From Hetaerina americana (Eukaryota; Arthropoda; Insecta; Odonata; Calopterygidae), in contig JAKTNV010000009.1 in NCBI GenBank assembly GCA_022747635.1, positions 63,668,677-63,732,676 of the forward strand: a DNA stretch of 64,000 nucleotides, given 5' to 3'. The position numbers were made by a program, and so were the translations under genes. The notes below the pieces were generated by a model, which saw only the letters and a list, made by a program, of their open reading frames with translations, searched no databases and had not been told where the DNA came from. Every line of letters begins with the position of its first letter. Within the stretch, counting starts at the first letter, position 1. This document shows positions 24,179-36,799 of this stretch, one piece after another.

Positions 24179-24260
24179 GTATATATATATATATATACAT
24201 TCATATATACAGAAACATATATAAGGAAAAGGGATAGGAACGGATTTCGTGTTTGAATGT
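24149..24260. repeat. (TA)n plus inverted U450 3' fragments
   Basis: After (TA)n and TATG repeats (24149-24198), a short minus-strand piece of the U450 tail (TATAAGGAAAAGGGATAGGA, 24220-24239) is followed directly by the plus-strand U450 end GGATTTCGTGTTTGAATGT. The two pieces face in opposite directions, so this is a collapsed inverted junction. Confidence 0.75.
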
Positions 24261-24709
24261 GTATTTGGCCAATGTGGCTCATCTCTTTCTTCTGGCTATG
24301 CGTGCCACGAAACGCACTGTTCTTTTCCTGTATGATGTTGTATGAATTCTAACCAATGACCTTTCCTCTTGTGTATTGTCTATTTCTCCTTTGGTGGGTG
24401 AAACAGCCCCCTGACGCCATCTCTTGGCTAAAGAATCGGGGCGCTTGGCGACAAAGACCCACGGATCTCAGGGTAAATTACATATCCTCGATAGCTCAAG
24501 TGGTTAAGAGCATCCGCCCGGCAAGTGGAAAGATCCGGTGTTCGAGTCCCGGTTGAGGAGATATTTTTACTCTTGTGATCCGTTCGATTCCGCCTTCCCC
24601 ACCTCTATTGTGTTCGTCCTTTATACGTGTTCCTATCCCTTTTCCTTATATATGTTTCTGTATATATGAGTATTTATTCGCCGTTTGGCGGGATTTCGTG
24701 TTTGAATGT
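24261..24709 (+). repeat. U450 unit, first of a tandem dimer
   Basis: Full unit of 449 bp with its tRNA-Ala-like core at 24485-24559 (anticodon loop CCGGCAA, B box GTTCGAGTCC). It is very similar to unit 1 at 9.36-9.8 kb, including the variants CCAATGACC and CTAAAGAATC. Its 3' end GTTTGAATGT joins directly to the start of the next unit. Confidence 0.88.
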
Positions 24710-25282
<573 letters not shown>

Positions 25283-25299
25283 CATATATACTATATATA

Positions 25300-25740
25300 T
25301 ACACATAAAATATAAATATATACGTATATATATTGGGTTTCAAATAATTGTTAATATCTCGGCCTTGAAGCAACCGGCTCTGGATGTATTTAATAAGTTG
25401 AACCTAAAGTTAAAACTATCTTTCTTTTCATGATTCCCAACCTAACTCCAGAAGCATTGCTGAGACGGTGTTTGTTTTTTCTTAACGGCTTTTAACGAAA
25501 TGAGCTGCCCTGCGTTGAACCTTCACAATATCCCATATGATACCTTTTCCAGTCGGATAATATACACTACATGTTTATTCTAAATTTGTCTTAATAAAAG
25601 TATTGTAGCAACGTTCCTGGTACTTGATTCATGCCTAATAAATGCGTCTAATGAATCCCAATTTTTTATTTCCATGCCCGAAGATTTTCATTTGTAGGGA
25701 CCACATGATAAGTCGTCGGTAATTGTTACACCCTGGTTTT
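25300..25740. other. Unique DNA, no gene seen
   Basis: Short AT-rich interval between the U450 dimer and the CR1/jockey-like LINE relic. No features recognised. Confidence 0.45.
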
Positions 25741-25767
25741 TACCTTATCAACCGCTAATTGATTGAC

Positions 25768-26720
25768 TCAATCAAGTTTATACACAAAAGCTGTGGACGT
25801 TTTTAATATAGTCACCGAACAGTGATTATGGATTAATTTCAATACCCATTTTGTACACGTTCTAAATAAAACTAAATTCTTTTCCAGTATTATTCGATCC
25901 ACTTCCCCAGAAGTCACACGATAAACCACTGCGTCCTTCACCAACATCCTAACCTTATTAATCACTTCATGGGTCAAGTCATCAACAAAAATCAAGAATT
26001 ACAGTAGCTATTTACACTTCCCTGGGGTGTACGAGAGGTCACTCGTAAAATATCTAGTAATATATAACAAGTGCCATCAAGGAGTACCTACTGTCCTCGT
26101 TCTGGCAGAAAGTCTTTAACCCTATTTATTGCGTTCTAGTCTACGGCGGCGAGATGGGTATTGCACTTTTGGAGGTATTTGTTAAATATTAATCCAAGAT
26201 ATGGCGCAATATTTTGAGCTAATTGTTTTAACACCATTTATGGTGTATTTTTGGGGCCTGGAAATTTGTTGGGCATAATCTCTTTGAGCAATTGGATAAT
26301 TCCCTCTTCGTCCGCTCTTACATTAGCCATTAGTTCGGAATGCATAATATTGGGGATATTCACGGTGGCGATATCGTTCGTGAAATCACTTTGGAAGAAT
26401 TTATTCAGAGTATTGGCTCTTCCATCGCTGTTAATGTAAGTGGCATCGTTGCATTCACTTAAGTAATCCAAAGTTTGCCCCCCCCTTTTGTTCCCTTGAC
26501 ATATGACCAGAACAGTTTAGCGTCACCGTCCAAGTACTCACGCAGCACTATACGTTTGAAATCTCGCATGACACTGGGTAATTGTCTTTTAGTTACAATT
26601 TTAGAAAAAATATACTTATCCAATAACTGTATATACTCCAAGAAAGATATGTCTACGCCTGCTCTTCTTTTTTTGGATATTGCATTCTCTGCTCTCGAGG
26701 CTCTTCCCTAACAACATCAT
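25768..26720 (-). pseudogene. CR1/jockey-like LINE reverse transcriptase relic
   Basis: Read on the minus strand, consecutive frames follow the usual order of a non-LTR ORF2. First comes a pre-RT segment with LFWSYVKGTKGG (26459-26641). Next is LNKFFQSDFTND and LLKEIMPNKFPGPKNTP (26238-26471, the RT entry motif, usually NKSPGPDGIP). A stretch of about 240 bases follows whose translation gives FLPERGQ and TPQGSV across stops (usually GVPQGSVLGP). Last is FVDDLTHEV and DAVVYRV (25768-25995), where the catalytic FADD box is degraded to LVKD. Residues between the entry motif and FLPERGQ are partly deleted. It belongs to a different LINE clade from the 47 kb element and is certainly inactive. Confidence 0.8.
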
Positions 26721-26729
26721 TTTATTCGC

Positions 26730-27830
26730 CTGGGCTCGCGTTTTTTGACGGTGTTTTTTAGAGATAAGGCAATTGTGTGAAAAATACAAAATAAGTGCTA
26801 TTTTTCATGCTTCTCCTATAAAATTGATTAAACTGTGCAATCATGCGTGTTGATTTCATTGCATCTTTCTCTATCCACCTTGAAAAAAACTTACCCTGCC
26901 TGCATGATTATGCTATTTTTAATAAATGTATTTTCAATTTCAGACAATGGATGCCTACTGGAAAAGTATATCCATCCTCTGCTTCGGTGGAGAGAATCAG
27001 CCGCCATTCACGAGAGGTTCGTGCCCTCCCGTCATTTGGTTCCGCGCCGCTGGCAGCTGTGGTTCCTTTGCCTCGAACTTATCCACCAACATCAAAGCTC
27101 CCCGTTAATTGCATGACCCGCAACTTCCGATTTGCACCTCAGGAGCTCGTTAATGTTGAAAAACAGACACAAACATCGTATATGCTTCGCTTTGAAATAT
27201 ACTGAATCCTTTAAAATTACTTTCTGGTTAACGCTACTAATTCTGAGCAAACATATTGTCTCGAATGCAATTTAATCACCGTAAGCTATTATCGTTGTCA
27301 ACGAGCAAGCTTTATCATAAAATGGGAGGAGCGTTAAGAAAGCCTTTGATGTACATTAGCTGCAGAAGTACAAATTAGCAATTAAAGCATAGGTGTTATT
27401 TGAAAAATATGTTCTTTTATGAGTATTTGATATTAATTTTCTTCTGGCGGACCATTGAGTGATAGTCTGAGTCTTTGATTTGAGAAAGTGACTGAGTCTT
27501 TGATTTAAGCGGTTTAAACTTTGGACTAAATTTGGTCCGGGGCCAAAGTTAACCCGGCTTAAGAGCAATCATCCCGAACTACGTAAGGATATCTCATTTA
27601 AAGGACGGGATTTCGAAAACCTCCACCATACATTTCCAATGTATTAATTTCTTAAATTATAATTAAATAAATTGTATTTTCCAAAGGTTCCCTTAAAATA
27701 AAGTACAACATATTTTCCCCCGGCATAGGTTGAAGATAACCTGCGAATAAATGTGTTCACAAAAACAATAGATGACGGATTATCTTTGAAATACAATAAC
27801 GAAGAAGGAAACGTTTTTCCCGGAGACCAT
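26730..27830. other. Unique DNA with one GC-richer patch at 26.94-27.11 kb
   Basis: Mostly AT-rich. The patch at 26944-27110 is preceded by TTTTCAATTTCAG, a plausible splice acceptor, and is open in all three plus frames for over 150 bases. No family is recognisable and no donor is convincing, so I do not call an exon. Confidence 0.35.
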
Positions 27831-27839
27831 TTTTCCTTC

Positions 27840-28200
27840 TCCAGTGAAGAGTGGTCACATCAAGAAGGATGAAAAAGGAGGGAATGGAAAGAGCAGGGAC
27901 AATATGATGAGAGAGAGAGAGGAAAAAAGAGAAATGTACGAGTGAATTGGGGAATATATGGGAGCGAGAGAACGTGTGGAGAGAGGGAGAGAGAGAACAA
28001 GCATAAGTACTAGAGAGAGGGATTCTGGTCCGACGCAATGTGAGGTGAGAGGTACACAGCAAAAAGAAAATAAACATCGGTTCCGAAATGGAAAATGTGA
28101 GTATAGGTTTTGAGAGAGTAGTATCGCGAATGAAGTTTCGAATTGATATGTGGTCAGGAGCGAGGGCAGGGGAAGGTGTGAGATGAATCTGCGGAGGGTA
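27840..28200. repeat. Purine-rich island with GAGA repeats
   Basis: The plus strand is rich in GAGAGAG, GAGAGAACG and GGAAAAAAG motifs for about 360 bases. Overlapping minus-strand Ser/Leu/Phe-rich frames (27757-28077, 27855-28208) reflect the pyrimidine bias. Confidence 0.6.
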
Positions 28201-28492
28201 GCATTCATATGCCTATCTTTCCACTCCGCATGTTCATTTATAAGTGATATCCCTCACACGTGCGTGGAGACAGAAATTATCGACGAGTTAATATTTTATA
28301 TCTAAAAGTTTTTTAAAGTTCCCTTTGTCAGAGAATTAACCCGGAAAATATTTTCACAACTACGGTCTATCTGTCGACCAATTTCAAGATAGAGAGAAAG
28401 AATGTCTGTAGCACTTTCCAAATGGAGAGATTTAATAGGGAACTAGGTAAATAAAACAGTTTATGGCGTCACTTGGTGGAAAATCTTCAGAT

Positions 28493-28916
28493 TCAAATTG
28501 AACTAAAACCACTTGGCTTTTCCAAATAGAAAAAAAAAATTATTTACTACCAGGTTTCGTTATGGTATAACATCATCAGGTAAAAATACAAGTCAAACAC
28601 AGTATTGTCCTCCCAGCCTGCTAATTTATCAATATTACCAATCCTCCTCCTCCTCTTCCTACCAAAACCAATCCTTGCTTTCCTCCCTCCCTCCTCTGCC
28701 CCTCCGTCCAGAGCTATACATGGGTGGTCTGAAAAGTTTCCGACCTAACAAAGATACAAGACATTTTTTCTGAAAGGTCGGAAACTTTTTAAACCACCCA
28801 TGTATATACTGTGTTTGACTTGTATTTTTATCTGGTAATGTTATACCATAACGAAACCTAAGTAGTAAATAATTTTTTTTCTATTTGGAAAAGCCAAGTG
28901 GTTTTATTTCAATTTC
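28493..28916. mobile_element. Fold-back MITE with ~110-bp terminal inverted repeats
   Basis: The left arm at 28493-28606 (with TAAAACCACTTGGCTTTTCC) matches in reverse complement the right arm at 28807-28916, with only a few mismatches and one small indel. The loop holds a CT-rich stretch (28640-28710) and a smaller inverted element at 28719-28802. No transposase is encoded. The long arms give strong hairpin potential. TA-containing ends fit a Tc1/mariner-type or similar origin but do not prove it. Confidence 0.85.
28719..28802. mobile_element. 84-bp mariner-like mini-MITE nested in the fold-back element
   Basis: CATGGGTGGTCTGAAAAGTT at the left end and its near reverse complement at the right end (AACTTTTTAAACCACCCATG) are flanked on both sides by TA. 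Arms of about 28 bases surround a loop of about 27 bases. The GGTCTGAAAAGTTTCCGACC core resembles mariner terminal repeats. The element is far too small to encode anything. Confidence 0.8.
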
Positions 28917-29119
28917 AAAGGGACCTAGGTGTTCAAACTGATTCTCACAATCGTTTTATGAAAGATAGGATTATTTGTATCTTGGTTAGACTTTAGTTGT
29001 CATCATTTTCATTCTGCAGGCTGACATGTAGCGCACCTATATTTAAGGTGGTTTTAAAACCTCTACAACACAAGACATCGTCACAGTAATAAACTTGAAT
29101 ATTGGTTAGATAGGAGAAG

Positions 29120-29272
29120 GTATAACCCACCTAGTTCCCAGGAAAATCTTCATTTCGCAAAGTCACACAGCCTTAGTGAAGCTTAGAGTACTCAGAGGCT
29201 GTATCTATGATCGAACCCAGGCCCCCAATAAATTTTCCACTCACTAAACTACCACGCCCCTGATATAGCATA
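29120..29272 (-). repeat. SINE-B family, diverged partial copy
   Basis: On the minus strand a tRNA-like head (GTGGTAGTTTAGTGAGTGG, then GGGTTCGATC as B box) is followed by body sequence CTAAGCTTCACTAAGGCTGT. This resembles the SINE-B copies at 34.45 and 36.39 kb (CTCAGCTTCACCCAAGC, CTCAGGTTCACCCAAGC). The 3' half is lost or unrecognisable. Confidence 0.55.
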
Positions 29273-29279
29273 AATGCAA

Positions 29280-30040
29280 CATACCTGTTGTTTGAGCATT
29301 TATTTAATTTATTCGCACTTTGAACTTAATCAGTTGCATAAGAAAATGGGTCTCTTGAAAAATAACAGTTTTTGATAAATTTTCTCTCCATAACATTTAT
29401 ACATTAGCCTTAAAGATAAGTAAATGCGTCTAAGTGAATATATTCAGTTAACATGTTTTTCCGCTATTAAATCTAAAATGAATGCAAAAATACGAATCAA
29501 GTGAAGTTATTAATTGGAAATATAGTGCTATAATATGTTTTTGAATTCAACTAAATAAAAGTTGTTACAACGCCAACAGCGTGCCTATGCGAATACGAAT
29601 GATGAGAAGGTGACCCTTGGCGTAAATACGCTCACATGCATTAGGCAGGGGGTCAGAGGGAAGGCGGGCAAGTGAGGATATTAGCGTGGTGGGCGTGAGC
29701 TTCCCTTAGAATGTTGCGGGTGTCAACTCCAAAGCGAGCGTGCGTGCGTGGCCTTCACCGTTGGCGTGTGCGTTTGCGCGCGATAGCTGTAAAGAATGAT
29801 GTCCCCTGAGAATCGAATGGGGACACGAGCATGAGGAGGAAGGGTGGGGGATAAAGGAGGGGATTCATTGGGGAAAGGGACATCGCTGTACGCCGCGAGA
29901 GTGCTTCGTGTGCTGGTGGGAGGACGGGCGAGCCGCTCACGCAGCCGAAGACAGACAATGGGTTGCCGTGGAAACAGACAAGTGACGAAGAAGGATGCGA
30001 AGAAATGACAAAAAGAAGGCAATCAATTTGGTCCCCCATC
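29280..30040. other. Unique DNA, GC-richer toward 29.6-30.0 kb
   Basis: The 29.58-30.04 kb part is higher in GC, with GCGTGCGTGCG-type sequence and an overall purine lean. Frames on the minus strand (29723-30022 and 29755-30039) have no recognisable domain. Confidence 0.4.
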
Positions 30041-30043
30041 TCC

Positions 30044-30164
<121 letters not shown>

Positions 30165-30189
30165 CCCCTCACCCTCCCCCTTTTTCCTA

Positions 30190-33100
30190 TACCCCTCCAC
30201 ATCCACCCCACAATATCAACACCTCGCCTTCATTCCAATCACATGTTTTATGTGTGCCATTCTTTTTTCAGCCTTTTTCCTAGTACTTTTTTGCTTTAAT
30301 CAATTTTTGATTAGTTTTCTTTTACCTATGCCGTACTATTGACGGCAAAATTCTTGTCATGCCAATTCTTAGTGCATTTAACAATAATGTGAATTTCCTA
30401 CTTCACTGCCAAAACAAAAAGACTTATAGTAGAGGGTCACTATGAAATTAACGAATAGGTCAGCTGTAAAGCCATGTAGAATGTAGACATGCATAATTCT
30501 AGTAACATGTAGAATATGAAGTGTTAAAGTTATTTTCTTATTTCGAGAGGCTTTGATGCATATTTATTTTCTTTTGGTCAAAATGAAGAAAATTTAGATT
30601 CAGTCCGAAACCTTAGGGAAGGAAAATGCTACATGATGAGGAGAGTAACCGAAAAAACAGTACGGAGGCACTATCTCTTCCCTACGTCAAAGCTGAAGTG
30701 CTACCAGAGATGAAAGATAATGCCCACATAATATAACCACTTGCCCTGATTGAAAACACGTGGTGCTAAGCATAAGTACACATTAAGTTTCATTAAATTT
30801 AATTACTCAGGTATTTTAATTAATTTAATCTTTAAATAGAAGTTCAAGTACTGCACAGTTTTTATACCATTTTTTCTTCGCAGCCTTTCCAGAATAAAGC
30901 TAAAAAGATAATCCGAAAATTGGCGTGCAAGAGAACATATTGGACGCATAACCGTTATGTATTGACGTAGATTTAGTTGTGTCATAGAAAATATGCATGC
31001 ATGATAACTGAAACCGTAGAGAACTATAGATTATCATGCATACGACTCATTGGTAGTATTTTAAATGGCCATTTCATCAGATTTTTTATCAATATTCCAT
31101 ATCTTTAGCTGAATAATCACGAGGCTACCAATCTGCTGTATTTTCATGCCCTTTTATGATATTTTTAATGTCTAATTTTTGCTAATATTCTTTTAGATTA
31201 AATTTAGCTTGATCAAAAAACCAATTCAGTTTTTAGCATGAAAAAATCTTTTTAAGCATAAAAACATCCACAAATACGTTAGCAGACACGTTTTCGAGGG
31301 AAATCTCTACTCGAATTGTTGCAAATATCTAGGAGATTTATCTTTTTCCCCTTTCTCTCTTCTATTTCGGCGTGGATGCCTTTTGCTTGGCATGAGTGCC
31401 TCATTATTTCCTATAATGAAGGGTCGCAGGTACGTTTTATCGAGGCTTTTAAAATTTTCAATGGATTTTTAAGCACCTCACAAGTCGGGGCAAGTAAATT
31501 AGTTATATTCGGAAGATATCTTTAAGTATGAGCGTATAAATAAGTATATAAGAGATATCCACTTAACCAATCTCAATTTATTTCAGGTTAAAATTTCCTT
31601 CCCTCATTACATCTCCTTTCTTTCTCACTGACGAAAAGGATCAGACTTCGTAGAATATCAAGCTCAGTCGTCTCGACTTTGTTTTCTGACTACGCCCGAT
31701 TTCCTTCTTCCGTCATTATGGGCGATTAATTTTGTGAAGATGCTGACTCATTAGATTATGCACTTTACTTCCCTTAATTTTTTTACTATCATAATTATCA
31801 GCTTGACTCAAGTAATTAGAATAAATACAGTTTCAAATAAAATGCTAAAAAACATAATTTAAAATAAATATTAAAACACCGAAACAATAATACGTAAGAC
31901 CTATTTACCGATTTTTAGTCTCATCATTTGTGCGTGGAATCGAAACATCTCTTACGTATTCCTCAACGGTTGCTTAATTACTATTTGCAGATATAGATTA
32001 AATAACATTTTTCCAAAAAAATATATTGACCAAGAAATTTTAGGTTCTTTTCAGCCTCTTTTATAGGGGAAATAATAGGTATGGAATTTGTGGACACTGA
32101 TACAAACCTAAAAGAAGAGCTTACCAAACTTACGAGACCCAAAAGACATATTACAATGTTCAAAATTTTTTTCACTAAGGCTACATATCAGGATACTTGC
32201 TACACTGCTTTTCAATAGCAACATATAAGAGGGCCTTGAGGACCTCTTTGGGATTTGCTCTGCCATTTTTATATTTTTTCTCAATCAAAAGTACCACCCC
32301 TAGTACTTGTGAATGAAAAGACGAATGTTTCCAAATACATATGGTATTTGCAAATATTTATGTGTCCAGGAATATGTATTAAATTTTCCCAAAAATCCAC
32401 CTTTATTAGTTTGCATAGCCTTTAAAATCTAATTTTTTGAAGCATTTTAAATGCACATAGGTACTACTACTAGCATGAGAACACCCGAAATATTTTGTAA
32501 AAAGCTTTGAAGACCACCATTTTTTTTTAAATCTTGCAGTGGTATTGGAAAAAGTGGAATTTTTAACATGATGCAGTAAATATTCCTTGCAATGTGGTTT
32601 TTACATTATTCTCAAAATTCCAACATTAAGTAATAACCAAAATCCTTCTTGGATGACGCCGAACAAATCGAAAATAATGATATTTCCAGGGAACGAATAC
32701 ACATCCATCTAAAAACCCAAATCCTGCAATGTGTGATTGGAAATGGACAAAGTCTGAATGGTTGGCATTAGCTCTCTTCGCCAGTTTAAATCGTCTCCAT
32801 AATTTGTCTCATTGCCTGTGATGTATAGACCCTCAGGTTTTTACTAATGGCACCGAAACACACAATTTGGCTAGCTGTTGTTGATTAAAAACTTCAGACG
32901 CAGAGAATTCTCTCCCAATTAGTCAGAGCTCGTTAGCTGAAGTTTCATCATCATGTGGCATTATTCCAGAACGCAGATACACTTTTAAGTTAGAGTATCA
33001 TTTTTCTTCTTCGAGCCTGTAGACCGGTAAACATCACTCAAGATACTAGTCCACATTATAGCCATCCAATAACTTTGTCGTGCTGAAAATTCACTTCCCT

Positions 33101-34440
33101 CCCAACACGTTTGTCACACAGCCAATTTTCCACTCTTACTTTTGCGTTTTCTTTCCATTTTGTCACGCATGTGACACCAACTACTGTCCCCACTGCTCAG
33201 TGTCAAACCAGTGATTATATTCATGAGTTTTTACTTTCCCCGAGACAATAACTACCATATCATTTATATTTGACATTTTTTATCACTCTCCTGCAAATCA
33301 GAATAACGAACGCCATATGAAAACAGTCTTCGAGCTACCATCAAGTAAATTGCCATACCAGATAACATCTTAATTTTTGTGTCAATATTTTGAAAATTTT
33401 CTCTTCATTTTCTATGAAATCCCCTGCAATCAACCCAATCTGATATATTATGATTTACCGGTTGACATAGAATGTTCACCAAATACATATTTTCTGATAA
33501 TGGAGCAGTTTATATACATTCTTCAATAAGAACTGTGAAGCAAAATTGAATAAAATCTGGGACCCGAACACGCTAAATAACCTTTCACAACAACCATGAT
33601 ACGGCTAATCCTATAAAATTGGTCATAATGAAAACCTTATCAGCCATTTACTATCACAAAGTATTTCAATTGCTTTTGAATGAGTAATGCTTGCTTTTTA
33701 CTTTGAGTAATTTGAAGTTATGGACTATCATTATAACGATGTACTATATATGACTAAATATAAACCGATAATAGTCACAGAGATTCAGATCACTATACCA
33801 TGTTTTTTAGAACGCTCTATCCACATCTAACCATTATGAAATTGTGTGTAATAGTTCAAGCATTGCATTTTAACGTGACTATTCAACTCTAATAGTAATT
33901 GGGTTCTTTCATTTTGTAAAAGATTTATAATTTTTTATCATAGTTTCCACCGAGGTAGCTTTTTCATTTTTGCTACCATTTTTTTCTGAAATTAACTGTT
34001 GAAGACGGAAAAGTGGTGCAATCAAGAGAAAATCAATAAAATATTTGAAATTATGAGTCCTGTTCCTCATCCACATCAAAGGTATAAAGAGCGAAATGAG
34101 TTTTAATAAGGTCATCAAGAATGATGTCAAGGCAATGCAATTATGCGTCATGCAATCAACAACTCTTTTACATTAGTTGCATAAAATATTAACTGGAAAT
34201 AATTAGCATAATCATAGGTGAAATGATAAGTGTTTAAGCAACGAAAAGCAATTAAATGTTTTCCTATAATTCCATTCACGCTCAAGTACGGTGAAGTATT
34301 GCAAGCGTGAACGCATTTATGTAACTACGAGATACTTGCACCACAGATACTCTCAATAGTCATTGAATCCGTCCATAGTGGGATATTTTGAACGAATATT
34401 TAGGTAATTAGCTTGGGAAATGTGTAGCATGACTTACAGA
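30190..34440. other. AT-rich unique DNA, no gene seen
   Basis: Over 4 kb without a recognisable repeat, RNA gene or coding region. Frames are under 70 codons and lack motifs. The GC-richer part around 32.7-33.2 kb shows no family resemblance I can identify. Confidence 0.5.
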
Positions 34441-34449
34441 AGGGAAAAG

Positions 34450-34716
34450 AGAGGTGGTAGTCCAGTGGATAGATCGTTGGGCTAGTGACCGGTGGGCCCA
34501 AGTTCAATTCCGGGTGCGGTCTCTGGCCATTCTCAGCTTCACCCAAGCAGCGTAATTTTTCGTGTGCCAAATTTTAATGGAAAACCATAGGCAACGCAGA
34601 GAAAGAAACCGGTTCCCTTAACATGATGTGTAAATTTCACACATCGTTGCACTATTATCTCTACCCTCACCCAACAAACCAGCCTTCGGATTGATACTAA
34701 CTGTGGTTTATGGATA
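34450..34716 (+). repeat. SINE-B, tRNA-derived SINE copy
   Basis: The head reads GAGGTGGTAGTCCAGTGG (A-box region) and CAAGTTCAATTCCGGG (B box), followed by a body with TTCACCCAAGC, AAAACCATAGGC, ACATGATGTGTAAATTTCAC and a 3' end CCTTCGGATTGAT. Practically every block aligns with the minus-strand copy at 36391-36658. Length is about 267 bp with no coding content. The 3' end suggests a LINE-derived tail, but none of the LINEs seen here obviously matches it. Confidence 0.85.
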
Positions 34717-34899
34717 AGAAAAATTAACAGTATTGTTTTCCACAGTATTTCACCAAAATTTCTATTTGGAATTGTATCAAGCTTAGATAACATTGAACCT
34801 ATCACTCTGTACTTCATATATACCATATTACTCGATTCTCTTTATTCATTTCTATGGTTATTGCTCTTGATACTTACAAGGGTAACTTGAAAATCTCTC

Positions 34900-35990
34900 T
34901 TAATGGAATTGAAAAAAACCGACTCTAAGTGTTTTTTTTAATTTTTCAATGCGGTCTCCCTGTACCCTAATTCACTTGGTCCAGAGATGTTCCACTCTCT
35001 TGATCGCATCTCGAAAATTAGATTTCTTTAAGCCTGCAAAATAACTATCAACTTCGGCTATCAATTCTTTGCTTGAAGGGAAGCTACGCCGAGAAAAATA
35101 TTGAGCTTGGGTAAGACATGCAAATCTGATGTAGCCAAATCAGGCGAATAAGGTGGGTGTGGCAACAATTTTTCATCTTAGTTCACGCATTTTTTGCCAT
35201 GGCAACGAACTTGATGTGTGGGAATGCATTCTCCTGATAGACGATGACTTTCTTCTTTGCCAAACCTCGAATTTTTTCATGTATATTTTGCTGTAGATGG
35301 TCCAGAATTTTAGTCCAGTATTTTGCAGTAATTGTTTCACTAGTGGAAAGATTTCAGCAGGATCCCTTCCCTTTTGCATCCCAGAAAACTGAAGCCATCA
35401 CCTTTTCGGACGACCGTATCGCCTTTGATTTCTTTGGTGGTGGTGAATCAACATGCTTCCACTGCTTTGACTGCTTTTTTGTCCCTGGGGTATAGTAGTG
35501 GACTTAATTTTCACCTGTGGTCACCAAAGAGAGTAGAAAATCTTGCTGTTTACTCTCAAAACGGGTCAAACATTGTTTAGAAATTTCCATTTTGATGCGT
35601 TTGTGATCCTGCGTCAAGAGTCCCATTTGGCATGTAATTCTCTCATATCAAATTCTACCGTTGAAATATGATATGCCTGGTCAGATGACATCCCTACAGC
35701 TTCAAAAATGTGTCGCATTTTTAGTTGGCGATCCTCCATGACCACTTTATGCACTTTTGCAATAATATCTGGGGAAGTGGCAAATTTTTACCGACCGTAC
35801 GCGGATCATCTCTAAGCTGTCCCTTAACCAAATTTTAACTCGTTTGTCCATTTGACAACAGTTGAATATAAAGGAACTGAGTCCTCCAGGGTATTCTGTT
35901 GGTCGGCATGAATTTCCTTTGCTTTCATACCTTTATTTATGGCGTATTAAATCACTGGTCGAATTTCAATCTTTACATATCACTAGACGC
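34900..35990 (-). pseudogene. Decayed mariner transposase, near full length
   Basis: Read on the minus strand, fragments in changing frames follow the whole mariner order. The N-terminal part has KEIHAD and STVVKWT. Next come CLTRFE, LVTTGEN, VHYYTPGTKKQSKQWKH, KVMASVFWDAKG (first catalytic D region), GLAKKKVIVYQENA (usually HQDNAPVH, so the second D has become E), a degraded third-D region, and finally DAIKRVEH and VQGDRIEK at the C terminus. It contains multiple stops and frameshifts. No clean terminal inverted repeats could be found. It is older than, and different in sequence from, the 8.4 kb mariner. Confidence 0.85.
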
Positions 35991-36390
35991 ACCACATATC
36001 TCTTTCTAGAGCACTGACATGTTACGTGTTTACTCATAAAGTATTACCTATTACTACGCGGGAAACTCGTAACATTGCCCCTGAAATATGGTGGCGATTC
36101 CGAGAACCATTCAAACTGACTCGTACCTTAATCCTGATTACATTTCCTGTATTTTTCATCTTACCCGCTTACCAATTTTTTCCCTTTTATCAAATACATT
36201 ACATTGCTTTGCAATAAATGTTTCATCTAATATCCAACGTTGTCATTTATTCTTTGGATTGAAACATTTTCACCGTAAGTTTAGTTTAATTTAATTTAAT
36301 TACTTTTTTTAAATATAAATTTAATTAAATTGTTTAATTTAAATCACTGTTAGTTTATTTGTATAGTTTAAATAGTTCATTTTTAAAATA

Positions 36391-36658
36391 AACCATGAAT
36401 ATGGCAATCAATCCGAAGGTTGGTTTGGTAGGCGAAAGTAGAGCTCACCCAGTACTAAGCCCGACGGCGTGTGAAATTCACACATCAGGGTAGGGGGGCC
36501 AGTTCCTTTCCCTGCGCCGGTTATGGTTTCCCAGGAACATCAGGTACCCAAAAAATCACATAGCTTGGGTGAACCTGAGAATCCCTGAGAGGCGTGCCCG
36601 GGAATCGAACCACTCCGGTCATTAGTCCAAAGCTCTACCCCTGGACTACAGCGTCCTC
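36391..36658 (-). repeat. SINE-B, tRNA-derived SINE copy (inverted relative to 34.45 kb)
   Basis: On the minus strand GAGGACGCTGTAGTCCAGGG (A-box region) and GGTTCGATTCCCGGG (B box) are followed by TTCACCCAAGC, AAACCATAACCGG, CTGATGTGTGAATTTCACAC and CCTTCGGATTGAT. It matches the 34450 copy through its length with moderate divergence. The two face each other across the decayed mariner, about 1.7 kb apart. Confidence 0.85.
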
Positions 36659-36799
36659 TTATTTTTTTTATTTTTATAGGCGCGAAATGAAATAAATAAA
36701 TCGGAACCATATTTAAGTACATGAACCTAACTGTATAGTTTTACATCACTATTCTGATGCACCAATTATTTCGCCGAGGAGCTATGCTGAGCTCTTCAA

